From Sphingomonas caeni (GTDB taxonomy: Bacteria; Pseudomonadota; Alphaproteobacteria; Sphingomonadales; Sphingomonadaceae): DNA of 64,000 nucleotides. Position numbers and translations under genes: made by a program. Of the stretch, positions 8,283 to 16,942 are shown in pieces; the first letter of the stretch is position 1; each line of letters opens with the position of its first letter. The notes beneath the pieces are model-generated. The model made no database searches. It saw nothing but the letters and a program-made list of their open reading frames with translations, and was not told the DNA's origin. The stretch spans positions 1 to 64,000 of the forward strand of contig NZ_JAPDOK010000002.1 of the NCBI RefSeq assembly GCF_026013415.1. The letters are read 5' to 3'.

Positions 8283-8942
8283 ATGGTTCCCCTTTCGTTC
8301 GCCGGCCACGATCTGATGGCGCTGCCCGAGGGCGCGCTCTACTGGCCGGCGCGGCGCGCGCTGCTGGTGGCGGACCTGCATTTCGAGAAGGCGAGCTGGT
8401 TCGCTGCGCGCGGGCAGATGCTGCCGCCCTATGATTCGATCGCGACGCTGAGCGCGCTGGGCGGCCTGGTCGCGCGGACCGGCGCGGCGGAGCTATGGTG
8501 CCTGGGCGACAGCTTCCACGATTCGGCCGGGTGCGAGCGGCTGCCGGCGGAGGCGCGGACGTTGCTCGAGGGGCTGACCGCGCGGCTCGACTGGCACTGG
8601 ATCACCGGCAATCACGATCCCGTGGTCGATCCGTTCGGCGGGTCGATCGCCGAGGAGGCCGAGGTCGACGGGCTGCTGCTGCGCCACGAGGCCGACCCAT
8701 GCGAGGTGCGGCCCGAACTGTCGGGGCATTTCCACCCCAAGCTGCGCGTCAGCGTGCGCGGGCGGCTGGTGTCGCGGCGCTGCTTCGTCGCGACCGGCAC
8801 CAAGCTGATCCTGCCCGCGTTCGGTGCGCTCACCGGCGGGCTCGACGCGCATCACCCCGAGATCGTGCGCGCAGTGGGGCCCCGGGCGGAGGCTTTGGTC
8901 GCGGTCGAGGGGCGGCTGCTGCGGTTCCCGCTGGCGGCCTAG
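8283..8942 (+). CDS. pdeM: Ligase-associated DNA damage response endonuclease PdeM-like phosphoesterase
   Basis: 219 aa. Calcineurin-type metallophosphoesterase motifs are all present: DLHFEKASW near residue 31, LGDSFHD near 75, TGNHDPV near 110 and SGHFHPK near 149. This set with DLHFEK is typical of PdeM, which normally sits beside an LHR-type helicase and an ATP-dependent DNA ligase. Those partners are not in this window, so the gene is isolated from its usual cluster or the cluster is split. The symbol rests on motif resemblance. Confidence 0.82.
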   Translation: MVPLSFAGHDLMALPEGALYWPARRALLVADLHFEKASWFAARGQMLPPYDSIATLSALGGLVARTGAAELWCLGDSFHDSAGCERLPAEARTLLEGLTARLDWHWITGNHDPVVDPFGGSIAEEAEVDGLLLRHEADPCEVRPELSGHFHPKLRVSVRGRLVSRRCFVATGTKLILPAFGALTGGLDAHHPEIVRAVGPRAEALVAVEGRLLRFPLAA

Positions 8943-8947
8943 GGAGG

Positions 8948-9029
8948 CCGTGCTCCGGCGAAGGCCGGAGCGCTGTGTTCGAGGGACATCGGTTGCGGCC
9001 AAGGCTCCGGCCTTCGCCGGAGCACGGGA
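8948..9029. repeat. Inverted repeat related to family B
   Basis: Arms GTGCTCCGGCGAAGGCCGGA (left) and its complement (right, ending at GGAGCACG) flank about 35 bp. The hairpin arms have the same design as family B but a different sequence. It lies between convergent genes. Confidence 0.8.
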
Positions 9030-9034
9030 TCGAT

Positions 9035-9733
9035 TCAACGCGTCCGGATGATCTGGCCCGCGCATTCGACGGGCCCGGGGCCGCTGATCGTGCAGGTCGG
9101 AGTCCCCCCGATGGTCACCCGCCCCAGCCCGAGCGCGAAGACGCGGACCGTATAGCGAACGCCGAGCCCGATATCGCCCGAGCTTTCCGAGACGATCGTC
9201 GCGTCCCCCGCCTGCAGCTTCGCCGCATCGATCTGCCCTGCCCCGTTCAGCCGCAGCCGGGCGCGGCGCGCGTTTCCGGCGGCGGCGATCCGGCCGGTGC
9301 CGATCAGGGTGAGGTTGAGATCGTCGGTCTGGAGCGCGGCGATATCGATCGTCCCCGCGCCGCTCACCGCGACATCGATGCGGTCGCCGCGCATATCCTC
9401 GACCTTCACCTGCCCGCCGCCATTGACGAGCAGCCCGCGCAGCGCCGGGGTGGTGAGGATGATCCGGGGCGACCCCGCCGCCTCGCCGCGGGCGAGGTTC
9501 CAGCCCTGCGCGCCTGCGCCGACGACGAGGGTAGTTCCATCGACATGCAGGTCGAGCCGGTCGAGCAGCTTCGAATCGCCCTCGGCGCTGGCGTGCGTCG
9601 GCCCGCGCACGATCTCGACCGTGAACGGCCCGTCGACGCGGACGCGGTCGAAGCCCGAGACGATGAAGGTCTTTTCCTGCGGCGATGCCGAGGCGGTCAG
9701 CAGGAACAGAGCGACGAGGGCGAGCCAGCGCAT
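9035..9733 (-). CDS. GIN-domain (DUF2807) secreted protein
   Basis: 232 aa from ATG 9733; an in-frame GTG at 9748 is an alternative. A signal peptide (MRWLALVALFLLTASASPQ) is followed by one head GIN domain built of parallel beta strands rich in Gly/Ser/Asp (VNGGGQVKVEDMRGDRIDV, SGAGTIDIAALQTDDL). Such domains form beta-helix adhesin-like or envelope structures of unknown function. It is paralogous to, and on the same strand as, the next upstream gene, and the pair probably arose by duplication. Confidence 0.8.
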   Translation of the reverse strand: MRWLALVALFLLTASASPQEKTFIVSGFDRVRVDGPFTVEIVRGPTHASAEGDSKLLDRLDLHVDGTTLVVGAGAQGWNLARGEAAGSPRIILTTPALRGLLVNGGGQVKVEDMRGDRIDVAVSGAGTIDIAALQTDDLNLTLIGTGRIAAAGNARRARLRLNGAGQIDAAKLQAGDATIVSESSGDIGLGVRYTVRVFALGLGRVTIGGTPTCTISGPGPVECAGQIIRTR

Positions 9734-9784
9734 GACGCTGACTCGCACTCCGTTACGTCACGCGCAAGGCGCCGGCCGCCCAAA

Positions 9785-10516
9785 TTATCCGCAATGCGCC
9801 TCGCCCGATCCGATCGTGCTGACCTTGCACTTGGCCGCGCCGCCCAGATCGACATCGCCCGAGCCCGTGATGCTGATATCGGCGTCGCCCTTGACGGTGC
9901 CGGTCACGTTGCCCGATCCAATCACCGAGACGCGCGCGCTGGTCGCGGTCATGCCCTTGGCGTCGATATCGCCCGAACCCGCAACCGCCGCCGAAAGCTG
10001 GCTCGCAGTGCCCGAGACCTTGAGGTCGCCCGATCCGCCGATCGCGAGATCGACATTGCCGCCGGCCACCGCCGCGACGGTCAGATTGCCCGATCCGGCC
10101 ACGGCGCCCTTGAAGTCGCCCGAGACCTTGTCGACGTCGAGATCGCCCGAGCCCGAGACGGTCGCCCCGCTGAGCGCCGGCATGGTGACATGGATGCGAA
10201 TGCCATCGTGATCGCCCCAGTTCCAATGGCTGTTGCCCTTGCGGCTGATGCGGAGCGTGCCGTTGGTGACCGTGATCTCGAGCTCTTCGAGCAGCTTGGA
10301 ATCGCCCTCGGCCTTGACCGAGAAGGCGCCGCCGACCTTGACATCGACATCGTCCGATCCGCGCAGATCGATCGCGGTGAAGCCGGTCGCATCATAGCTG
10401 CGGCTGGCTGCGACACCGCTCAGCTTTCCGTCGTGGCGGCTGGCGCCGTCATGGTCCCAGCTCGCATGGCAGGCGCCCAACAGCGGCAGGCAGGCGGCGA
10501 TCAACAGGATGCGCAT
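9785..10516 (-). CDS. GIN-domain (DUF2807) lipoprotein
   Basis: 243 aa from ATG 10516 with AGAGGGAAAG upstream. The longer frame passes through a repeat and is rejected. A lipoprotein signal (MRILLIAACLPLLGAC) gives Cys16. The body is a GIN domain with about ten repeats of the G-S-G-[DN] pattern (SGSGDLDVD, AGSGNLTVA, GGSGDLKVS, AGSGDIDAK, IGSGNVTGT, TGSGDVDLG), spaced as rungs of a right-handed beta-helix. It is probably in the periplasm or outer membrane. The function is unknown. Confidence 0.82.
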   Translation of the reverse strand: MRILLIAACLPLLGACHASWDHDGASRHDGKLSGVAASRSYDATGFTAIDLRGSDDVDVKVGGAFSVKAEGDSKLLEELEITVTNGTLRISRKGNSHWNWGDHDGIRIHVTMPALSGATVSGSGDLDVDKVSGDFKGAVAGSGNLTVAAVAGGNVDLAIGGSGDLKVSGTASQLSAAVAGSGDIDAKGMTATSARVSVIGSGNVTGTVKGDADISITGSGDVDLGGAAKCKVSTIGSGEAHCG

Positions 10517-10593
10517 GGCTTTCCCTCTCTGATATCTCGTGTGTTGGTGATGCAATACACTAGTTCGCGGGCGATGGGAAGACCCTTCCCCTT

Positions 10594-10792
10594 CCGTCAT
10601 CCCCGCGAAAGCCGGGACCCAGCTTCTTCTCCGCGCGTCAGCACAATTCAAAAAGAGGAAGGAAGAGGCTCACGCAAAGACGCGAAGGCGCAAAGAGCGT
10701 GATCCTTGCTGAAACCTCTTCGCGTCTTCGCGTCTTTGTGGGAAATCTGGAATCAGCTGGGTCCCGGCTTTCGCCGGGATGACGGTTGGTTA
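10594..10792. repeat. Composite repeat: family B arms enclosing a family D palindrome
   Basis: A left family B arm (10595-10622) and a right one (10757-10785) enclose a family D palindrome (10672-10742), whose arms read AAAGACGCGAAGGCGCAAAG and its near complement. The nesting suggests one repeat inserted into another. It fills most of the 350-bp gap between the GIN lipoprotein and carD; the remainder is the carD terminator. Confidence 0.8.
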
Positions 10793-10807
10793 GGCTACTG
10801 TCCGGAC

Positions 10808-10845
10808 AAAACAAAAGGGGCGGCCACAAAGGGCCGCCCCTGTTG
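10808..10845 (-). terminator. Intrinsic terminator of carD
   Basis: Read on the minus strand, GGGGCGGCC and GGCCGCCCC form a 9-bp perfect stem with a 6-nt loop, followed by CTTTTGTTTTG. It lies just after the carD stop codon. Confidence 0.85.
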
Positions 10846-10866
10846 CTTGCCGGAAAGGTCCGCGGC

Positions 10867-11400
10867 TTATGCCGGCACCTTGTCCTTGTTCCAGATCGCC
10901 GCAGACTTGCGCAGGATATCGAGGATCTTCTCGAGCGCGGCCGGCTCGAGCACTTCCTCCATCGCGGCCAGCTCGCGGGCGAGGCGCGAGGCCGCCGCTT
11001 CGAAGATCTGGCGTTCGGAATAGCTCTGCTCGGGCTGGTCGTCGGCGCGGAACAGGTCGCGGACCACTTCGGCGATCGACACCAGGTCGCCCGAATTGAT
11101 CTTCGATTCATATTCCTGGGCGCGGCGCGACCACATGGTGCGCTTGACGCGCGGCTTGCCCTTGAGCGTCTCGAGCGCTTCCTTGAGCGTCTTGTCGCTC
11201 GACAGCTTGCGCATCCCGACGCTCTCGGCCTTGTTGGTCGGAACGCGGAGCGTCATCCGCTCCTTTTCGAAGCGGAGCACATACAGCTCAAGCTGCATGC
11301 CCGCGATTTCCTGTTTCTGAAGCTCGATCACACGGCCAACGCCGTGCTTGGGGTAAACGACATAATCGCCGACATCGAAGGACAGCGCCTTGGCAGCCAT
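10867..11400 (-). CDS. carD: CarD family transcriptional regulator
   Basis: 177 aa from ATG 11400; a GTG two codons upstream is possible. The N-terminal RNA-polymerase-interacting domain is typical (FDVGDYVVYPKHGVGRVI, MTLRVPTNKAESVGMRKL). A helical DNA-binding C-terminal part follows (KRTMWSRRAQEYESKINSGD ... FEAAASRLARELAAMEE). CarD binds the RNAP beta subunit and stabilises open promoter complexes, especially at rRNA promoters. It has its own terminator. The 272 bp upstream, up to fdxA, should hold its promoter; no clear consensus was recognised. Confidence 0.95.
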   Translation of the reverse strand: MAAKALSFDVGDYVVYPKHGVGRVIELQKQEIAGMQLELYVLRFEKERMTLRVPTNKAESVGMRKLSSDKTLKEALETLKGKPRVKRTMWSRRAQEYESKINSGDLVSIAEVVRDLFRADDQPEQSYSERQIFEAAASRLARELAAMEEVLEPAALEKILDILRKSAAIWNKDKVPA

Positions 11401-11672
11401 TTGCACTTAGCCTTTCCGTGAATACCGGCCCCGACGGGTTAGTGGCGTCGCTCGCTGGCGCGAAGCGGCGCTGCGGGCGGCGAATCGGGGCAATTTTCCT
11501 TGCGTTCTCCGGACGAAGGGCAATTTTTCCTCCGTCTCCGCCCATTTAACACGTTTGCAACAAAATTACCAGTGTTGCATCGCACACACGCGCAAGAAAG
11601 TTGCGCGATGCTGAAGGTTCCTGTGGACGGAGCGCAGGGCGCCTTGTGGATAACCGCCAAAACGGCGGGGAA

Positions 11673-12011
11673 TTACGATCCCGAGCCCGGATTCGACGAG
11701 AAATATTTGTCGAACTTGCCGTCTTCGCCCTTGTGCGCATCGGCATCGGCGGGAACGTCGCCCTTCTGGGTGACGTTGGGCCATTCCTCCGAATAGGTCT
11801 TGTTGAGCTCGAGCCACTGCTCCAGCCCGTTCTCGGTATCGGGCAGGATCGCCTCGGCCGGGCATTCGGGCTCGCACACGCCGCAATCGATGCACTCGCT
11901 CGGATTGATGACGAGCATGTTCTCGCCCTCGTAGAAACAGTCGACCGGGCAGACCTCGACGCAGTCCATATACTTGCACTTGATGCAGGCGTCGGTGACG
12001 ACATAGGTCAT
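11673..12011 (-). CDS. fdxA: Seven-iron ferredoxin FdxA
   Basis: 112 aa. The cluster ligands are [18 protein letters not shown] near the N-terminus and [12 protein letters not shown] after residue 39, the standard pattern of a [3Fe-4S][4Fe-4S] ferredoxin. The C-terminal extension ([19 protein letters not shown]) is typical of the FdxA type. It is a cytoplasmic electron carrier. Its place beside carD and the S4-protein gene is a common alphaproteobacterial arrangement. Confidence 0.95.
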   Translation of the reverse strand: MTYVVTDACIKCKYMDCVEVCPVDCFYEGENMLVINPSECIDCGVCEPECPAEAILPDTENGLEQWLELNKTYSEEWPNVTQKGDVPADADAHKGEDGKFDKYFSSNPGSGS

Positions 12012-12097
12012 GGCGATGCGGCTCCGTACGGTGTTGCGCTCCTGCTATGCCCGTGATTCGCGCCCGTCAATCAATCGGGGCTTTCTGCGAGACGTTC

Positions 12098-12406
12098 TTA
12101 TCTTTTTGCGCTGCGCTGGGCCGCGGCACCGGCCCGCTCGTCGAGCGTCAGCTCGACATAACAAGCCCGCGCCTCGGCCGGGGGGCCGCGGCGCGTGGGG
12201 AGCGCTTCTATCCGGACGACGCGGATCTTGTGGTCATGGGTCAGGAAGGCAAGGACGTTGCCGGGGCGTACGGCCGCCGCGGCCTTCTCGATCCTGCGGC
12301 CGTCGATGCGGAGATGGCCGCCATGCGCCAGATCCTGCGCCCAGCCGCGCGTCTTGGTGAGCCGCGCGAACCAGAGGAAGCGATCGAGGCGCATGCTGTC
12401 AGCCAT
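12098..12406 (-). CDS. S4-domain RNA-binding protein (Hsp15-like)
   Basis: 102 aa. An N-terminal S4 domain (MRLDRFLWFARLTKTRGWAQ ... GHLRIDGRRIEKAAAAVRPG) is followed by a short basic tail. Hsp15-type proteins bind stalled 50S subunits carrying nascent chains. Its ATG overlaps the stop of the helicase gene by 8 bases, so translation is probably coupled. Confidence 0.88.
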   Translation of the reverse strand: MADSMRLDRFLWFARLTKTRGWAQDLAHGGHLRIDGRRIEKAAAAVRPGNVLAFLTHDHKIRVVRIEALPTRRGPPAEARACYVELTLDERAGAAAQRSAKR

Positions 12407-14939
12407 CGCGCAACCCTGCGAGCGCGGCGAAGGCGTTGCCCTCGGGCGCGGCCTTGGGCTTGGCCGCGGGGGTGAGGCCCTGCCAGATCCACGCGCCCTC
12501 CCTGCCCCGCGCGGTGCGGAAGCCGAGCTGCGCCATCAGCCGCGCGAGCGTCTCGGGCTGGAGCCCCATCGAGGTGGCGAGCGCGGGATCGGGGATGAAG
12601 GGCTTCCTCCCTTTGCGCGACTCATGCGCGGCGCAGGCGATGCGCTCGACCAGATCGACGCGGACGGCCTGGCTCCCAAGCGGGCGGAAGCCGTGCGCGA
12701 GATCGGCGCCGGGGGCGCCCCGCGGGAGGACGGTGGCGCCATCGGGCGGGCCGGTGTCGAGCCCCACCAGCATCCGCCGCCAGCGCGCGGCCCCTGGCTT
12801 GAGCAAGCCCGGGGCGAACAGATCGAGCGTGCCGATGGTCACCCCGATCCGGCGCAGCGCCTGCCGCGCCTGGGTGTCGAGCGCCTCGACCATCGGCCCC
12901 GCGGCCCGGCGCGGAAGCAACCCGCCCGCTTCGATCAGCGCGCCGGCGATGGCGCGCAGGCGCGGGCCGGCCTGCGGATCGCGGGTGGCGGCGTCGAGCT
13001 TGGCGAGGACGGGGAGATGGCGCGCGAGCTGGGCGGCGAACCACGCCTCGAGGCGCGCCTGGATCGCGCCGCGGGCCTGTGCATCGAGGACATCGAGCGC
13101 GCGGTCGAGGATGATGCGCGGCCGGGCGAGGTTGGCGCCGGGGTGAAGTTTGGCCACCACGCTACCCTCCCAAACCACCGTTCGCCCTGAGCTTGTCGAA
13201 GGGCTGTTCTTCTTCTCGGCGGAAGGGAAGGACTGTGCTTCGACAAGCCCAGCACGAACGGATTGAAGGGTCAGTTCGTGATCCTCAGCTCCCGCCAGCG
13301 CCTCCCCCCGCTTCCTCAACTCCGCCCCCAGCCGTTTCTCCGCCGCCGCGAGCAGCATCCGCTTGTCCGCCGCACGCGCATCGGGATCGACGATGAAACG
13401 GAACCCCTCGAGCCGCCCCAGCGCATGTTCCTCGACGCTCACCTCGCCATCGTCGCCGATCGTCACCGGCAGGCTGCTCGCCCCCGCCCCGATCTGGCGC
13501 AGCAGCACCGTGGTGCGCTTGTCGACGAAACGCTGGGTGAGGCTGGCGTGGAGCGCGTCCGAGAGCCGCTCCTCGATCGCCCGCGTTCGCTCGGCCCAAT
13601 GCTCGGGGCTCTCCAGCCAGTCGGACCGGTGCGCGATATAGGCCCAGCTGCGCGCCGCGGCGATGCGGCCGGCGATCGTCTCGACATCGCCGCCCATCTG
13701 ATCGAGCCGGGCGATCTCGTCGGCGAACCATTGATGGGGGACGTGGCCCTGCCCCTCGCTCAGATGCCCGAACAGCCGCCCAACGAAACGCGCATGCGGA
13801 TCGGCGCCGAGCTTGCGGAAATCGGGCAGCCCGCACGCCGCCCAGAGCCGCCGCACCATGACCCGAGAACCTACTCTGTCGCGCACCCAGGGCTCGTCGG
13901 CGAGGCGCTTGAGCACCGCGAGATCGACCGCCTCGGGGGCAGCGCGGAGCACCGGTTCGAACGGCTTGCGCTCGAGGCTGGCGATGAGGTCGTCGATGCT
14001 CGAAAGGTCGGGCTCGCCCTCGCGCCAATAGAGATGTTCGAGCCGGGGCACGCGGTGCGCCTCGATCGCGAGCACCTCTTCCGGGGTGAAGGCCTCGGGC
14101 CCTTGCTCGTGAAGCGCGCCGAACGTCCCGTCCTTCTGGTGCCGCCCCGCGCGCCCGGCGATCTGCGCCATTTCGGCCAGCGTCAGGCGGCGCTGGCGGC
14201 GCCCGTCGAACTTGTGGAGCGAGGCGAAGGCGACATGCGCCACGTCCATGTTGAGCCCCATCCCGATCGCGTCGGTCGCAACGAGATAATCGACCTCGCC
14301 CGCCTGGAACATCGCGACCTGGGCGTTGCGGGTGCGGGGGGAGAGCGCGCCCATCACCACCGCCGCGCCGCCGCGCAGGCGCCGCAGCGCCTCGGCCACG
14401 GCATAGACTTCCTCCGCCGAGAAGGCGACGATCGCCGAGCGGCGCGGCAGCCGCGACAGTTTCTTCGCCCCGGCATAGCCGAGCGTCGAGAAGCGCGGGC
14501 GGCCGACGATCTCGGCCTCGGGGACCAGCGCCTTGAGCATCGGCTTCAGCGAATCGGAGCCGAGGATCATCGTCTCCTCGCGGCCCCGCGCGCGGAGCAA
14601 CCGGTCGGTGAAGACGTGGCCGCGCTCCGGGTCCGCGCCCAGCTGCGCCTCGTCGAGCGCGACGAACGCCAGCTCGCGGTCCAGCGGCATCGATTCGGCG
14701 GTGCACAGGAACCAGCGGGCATTGGCGGGCAGGATCTTCTCCTCGCCCGTGAGCAGCGCGACTTCGCCCGGCCCCTTCATCCGGACGACGCGCTCATACA
14801 CTTCCCGCGCGAGCAGCCGCAGCGGGAAGCCGATCATGCCCGAGGCATGACCGCATAGCCGCTCGACCGCCAAATGGGTCTTGCCCGTGTTGGTCGGTCC
14901 GAGAACGGCAGTGATGGAGGAACGCGCGAACCGACTCAT
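12399..14939 (-). CDS. SUV3-like ATP-dependent helicase
   Basis: 846 aa from ATG 14939 (MSRFARSSITAVLGPTNTGK). The upstream open frame is only a repeat. Walker A is GPTNTGKT near residue 14 and motif II is LDEAQ near 95. The helicase C-terminal domain contains MGLNMDVAHVAFASLHKFDG and IAGRAGRH (motif VI). This arrangement, with a short RecA-like N-domain and SUV3-type core, suggests RNA or RNA/DNA unwinding in RNA turnover. Residues of about 560-587 are encoded by an in-frame palindromic repeat (13178-13261). The downstream S4 gene overlaps it. Confidence 0.88.
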   Translation of the reverse strand: MSRFARSSITAVLGPTNTGKTHLAVERLCGHASGMIGFPLRLLAREVYERVVRMKGPGEVALLTGEEKILPANARWFLCTAESMPLDRELAFVALDEAQLGADPERGHVFTDRLLRARGREETMILGSDSLKPMLKALVPEAEIVGRPRFSTLGYAGAKKLSRLPRRSAIVAFSAEEVYAVAEALRRLRGGAAVVMGALSPRTRNAQVAMFQAGEVDYLVATDAIGMGLNMDVAHVAFASLHKFDGRRQRRLTLAEMAQIAGRAGRHQKDGTFGALHEQGPEAFTPEEVLAIEAHRVPRLEHLYWREGEPDLSSIDDLIASLERKPFEPVLRAAPEAVDLAVLKRLADEPWVRDRVGSRVMVRRLWAACGLPDFRKLGADPHARFVGRLFGHLSEGQGHVPHQWFADEIARLDQMGGDVETIAGRIAAARSWAYIAHRSDWLESPEHWAERTRAIEERLSDALHASLTQRFVDKRTTVLLRQIGAGASSLPVTIGDDGEVSVEEHALGRLEGFRFIVDPDARAADKRMLLAAAEKRLGAELRKRGEALAGAEDHELTLQSVRAGLVEAQSFPSAEKKNSPSTSSGRTVVWEGSVVAKLHPGANLARPRIILDRALDVLDAQARGAIQARLEAWFAAQLARHLPVLAKLDAATRDPQAGPRLRAIAGALIEAGGLLPRRAAGPMVEALDTQARQALRRIGVTIGTLDLFAPGLLKPGAARWRRMLVGLDTGPPDGATVLPRGAPGADLAHGFRPLGSQAVRVDLVERIACAAHESRKGRKPFIPDPALATSMGLQPETLARLMAQLGFRTARGREGAWIWQGLTPAAKPKAAPEGNAFAALAGLRDG
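13178..13261. repeat. Palindromic element inside the helicase coding sequence (family E)
   Basis: The left arm CCGTTCGCCCTGAGCTTGTC and the right arm (CTTCGACAAGCCCAGCACGA and following) are imperfect inverted repeats around about 35 bp. The 84-bp length is a multiple of three, so the helicase frame stays open. It encodes a Ser/Thr-rich stretch (NSPSTSSGRTVVW). The same arm sequence is, from general knowledge, a widespread dispersed repeat in sphingomonads and xanthomonads. Confidence 0.8.
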
Positions 14940-14976
14940 TATGCTCTTTTGCTTGATCGCCTCTCGGCGATGAGCG

Positions 14977-15052
14977 GTGCCGGCCCGCTCCCCCACCCGG
15001 CCTCCCATAGGCTACTAGAGTAAGGGAGGCCGGGTGGGGGAGCGGGCCGCAC
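14977..15052. repeat. Palindromic intergenic repeat, family C, copy 1
   Basis: GGCCCGCTCCCCCACCCGGC arms in inverted orientation with a 17-nt AT-richer centre. It is in the leader of the helicase gene. Confidence 0.85.
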
Positions 15053-15123
15053 CGCGACTCAAAGACAGTATAATCTCGTACCGAGTCGCGCCTTAAGCAA
15101 CACTCCCGGATAGCCATTTGTCG

Positions 15124-15131
15124 TTAACCAT
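15124..15131 (+). promoter_or_regulatory. Possible CtrA half-site upstream of the M23 peptidase gene
   Basis: TTAACCAT occurs about 95 bp before the peptidase start and matches the extended CtrA half-site known from alphaproteobacteria. It is followed by GGTTTAG, an imperfect mirror. A single 8-mer match is weak evidence; cell-wall endopeptidases are reasonable CtrA targets. Confidence 0.25.
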
Positions 15132-15224
15132 GTTGGTTTAGTTAGCGAATATCGTGAAAGCTTCCCTTCATCTTGGGTGTGGCACAGGTCACCGCAGGGT
15201 GAGCTGCCGTAAGGGCCGGTTAGT

Positions 15225-16784
15225 TTGACTTTAAGCACCTCCTTCCACAGTGATCATGGCCATGCCGGGGGTTACGGCACGACCATCGACAACGATCCTT
15301 TGTGGGGGCAGCGCGCCTTGTTCACGCGCAATGACTATGGACTGGAAGGTGGCGGCGGGAGCGCGAAGGCGCGGCCCGGACTGATCCAGCGCCATTTCCC
15401 CGATCTCGATCTCACCCCCGATCTCGGCTCGCGGATCGGCACGCTCACTTGGTATCGCGGCGCCGCGACCTGCATCGGGCTTTGCGCGCTCACCTTCCTG
15501 ATGTCGCCGGGCTTCGAAAATCCGATCTACGGCTTCGCCCCCGCCGCGCTCAAGGGCAAGGACTATGAGGCGACCAGGGCGCAGTCGATCGCGCCGCTCG
15601 CGAAGGGCGCCACCACCGGCTATCACATGGCGGCGACCAAGTTGGTCGCGCCGCTCGCCGACACCCCCGAACGCCCGCAGATCGAGATCAACGCCAAGCT
15701 CGCCCAGGGCGGCTCGCTGATGAGCGTGCTCAAGCGCTCGGGCGTGGGCGGCGGCGATGCCGATGCGACGGTCGCGCTGATCGGCAAGGCGCTGGCGCTC
15801 GGCGATATCGAGGGCGGCGTGCCCGTCGACATCACGCTCGGCCGCCGTTCGGACAAGACCCAGCCGCGGCCCCTCCAGGCGCTGGCCTTCCGCGCGCGCT
15901 TCGATCTCAATCTCCAGATCACCCGCGGCGCCAATGGCGAGCTGTCGCTCAAGGAAATGCCGATCCGGATCGATAACACGCCGCTGCGCGTCCAGGGCGA
16001 GTTCGGGCAGAGCCTCTATCGCGCCGCGCGCGCGGCGGGCGCGCCGGCCAAGGCGGTCGAATCCTTCATCCGATCGGTCGGCACGCGGATGCCGATCAGC
16101 CGCATGGGCGCGGGTTGCCGCTTCGACATCATCGTCGAGCAGGCGCGCGCCGAGACCGGCGAGGTCCGGATGGGCGAGCTGATGTATGCCGGGATCACCG
16201 GCTGTTCGAACAAGATGCAGCTCGTCCGCATGACGATCGACGGGCGCGACGAATGGGTCGACAGCTCGGGCCGCGGCGAGCGCCGGGGCAGCATGGCGAT
16301 GCCGACCCCCGGCCGCATCTCCTCGGGCTTCGGGATGCGCCGCCATCCGATCCTCGGCTATGTCCGCATGCACAAGGGGATGGACATCGCCGCGCCCTGG
16401 GGCACCCCCGTCTATGCCGCGAGCGACGGCGTGGTCCAGTTCGCGGGCCGCGCGAGCGGCTATGGCAACCTCATCCGCATCGCGCATGCCGGACCCTATG
16501 GCACCGGCTACGGCCATCTCAGCCGCATCACCGTCCGTCCGGGCCAGCGCGTCCGGCGCGGCCAACTGATCGGCGCGGTGGGCAATGTCGGCCTCTCGAC
16601 GGGGCCGCACCTCCATTACGAACTTTACCGCAACGGCATTCCGATCAATCCGCGCTCGGTCGCCTTCTCGGTCGAACGCCAGCTCGACGGCGGTGCGATG
16701 GCCGCGCTACGCTCGCGGCTCGGACGGCTGATGGCGGTGCCCGTCGGCGCCGGCGCACGCCCGCACGAGGACGACGAGGACTGA
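15225..16784 (+). CDS. M23 (LytM) peptidoglycan endopeptidase
   Basis: 519 aa if translation starts at TTG 15225; the start is uncertain because no strong ribosome-binding site is visible. One transmembrane helix near residues 83-98 (ATCIGLCALTFLMSPGF) anchors the protein. A LysM/OapA-like and helical middle region follows. The C-terminal LytM domain (from about residue 370) has the zinc motif HKGMDIAAPWG and the catalytic GPHLHYEL. It should cut peptidoglycan cross-bridges in the periplasm, linked to cell separation or wall growth. It converges with the HerA gene. Confidence 0.88.
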   Translation: MTLSTSFHSDHGHAGGYGTTIDNDPLWGQRALFTRNDYGLEGGGGSAKARPGLIQRHFPDLDLTPDLGSRIGTLTWYRGAATCIGLCALTFLMSPGFENPIYGFAPAALKGKDYEATRAQSIAPLAKGATTGYHMAATKLVAPLADTPERPQIEINAKLAQGGSLMSVLKRSGVGGGDADATVALIGKALALGDIEGGVPVDITLGRRSDKTQPRPLQALAFRARFDLNLQITRGANGELSLKEMPIRIDNTPLRVQGEFGQSLYRAARAAGAPAKAVESFIRSVGTRMPISRMGAGCRFDIIVEQARAETGEVRMGELMYAGITGCSNKMQLVRMTIDGRDEWVDSSGRGERRGSMAMPTPGRISSGFGMRRHPILGYVRMHKGMDIAAPWGTPVYAASDGVVQFAGRASGYGNLIRIAHAGPYGTGYGHLSRITVRPGQRVRRGQLIGAVGNVGLSTGPHLHYELYRNGIPINPRSVAFSVERQLDGGAMAALRSRLGRLMAVPVGAGARPHEDDED

Positions 16785-16817
16785 GTCACCTCCCGCGAAG
16801 CGGGAAATCAGCTGAAC

Positions 16818-16900
16818 CTTCTTCTCTTCGTGTCTTTGCGTCTTTGCGGAAATCTATTTTTCTAGAATTTCCGCAAAGACGCGAAGACGCAAAGAAGAAG
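16818..16900. repeat. Palindromic repeat, family D, between convergent genes
   Basis: CGTCTTTGCGGAAAT and ATTTCCGCAAAGACG arms form a near-perfect long hairpin around a T/A-rich centre (CTATTTTTCTAGA). Its position between convergent ends suggests a bidirectional terminator. A degenerate family B arm follows at about 16903-16925. Confidence 0.75.
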
Positions 16901-16942
16901 CCGGATCCCGCTTTCGCGGGGATGGCGTTTTGGGGTGGGAAC

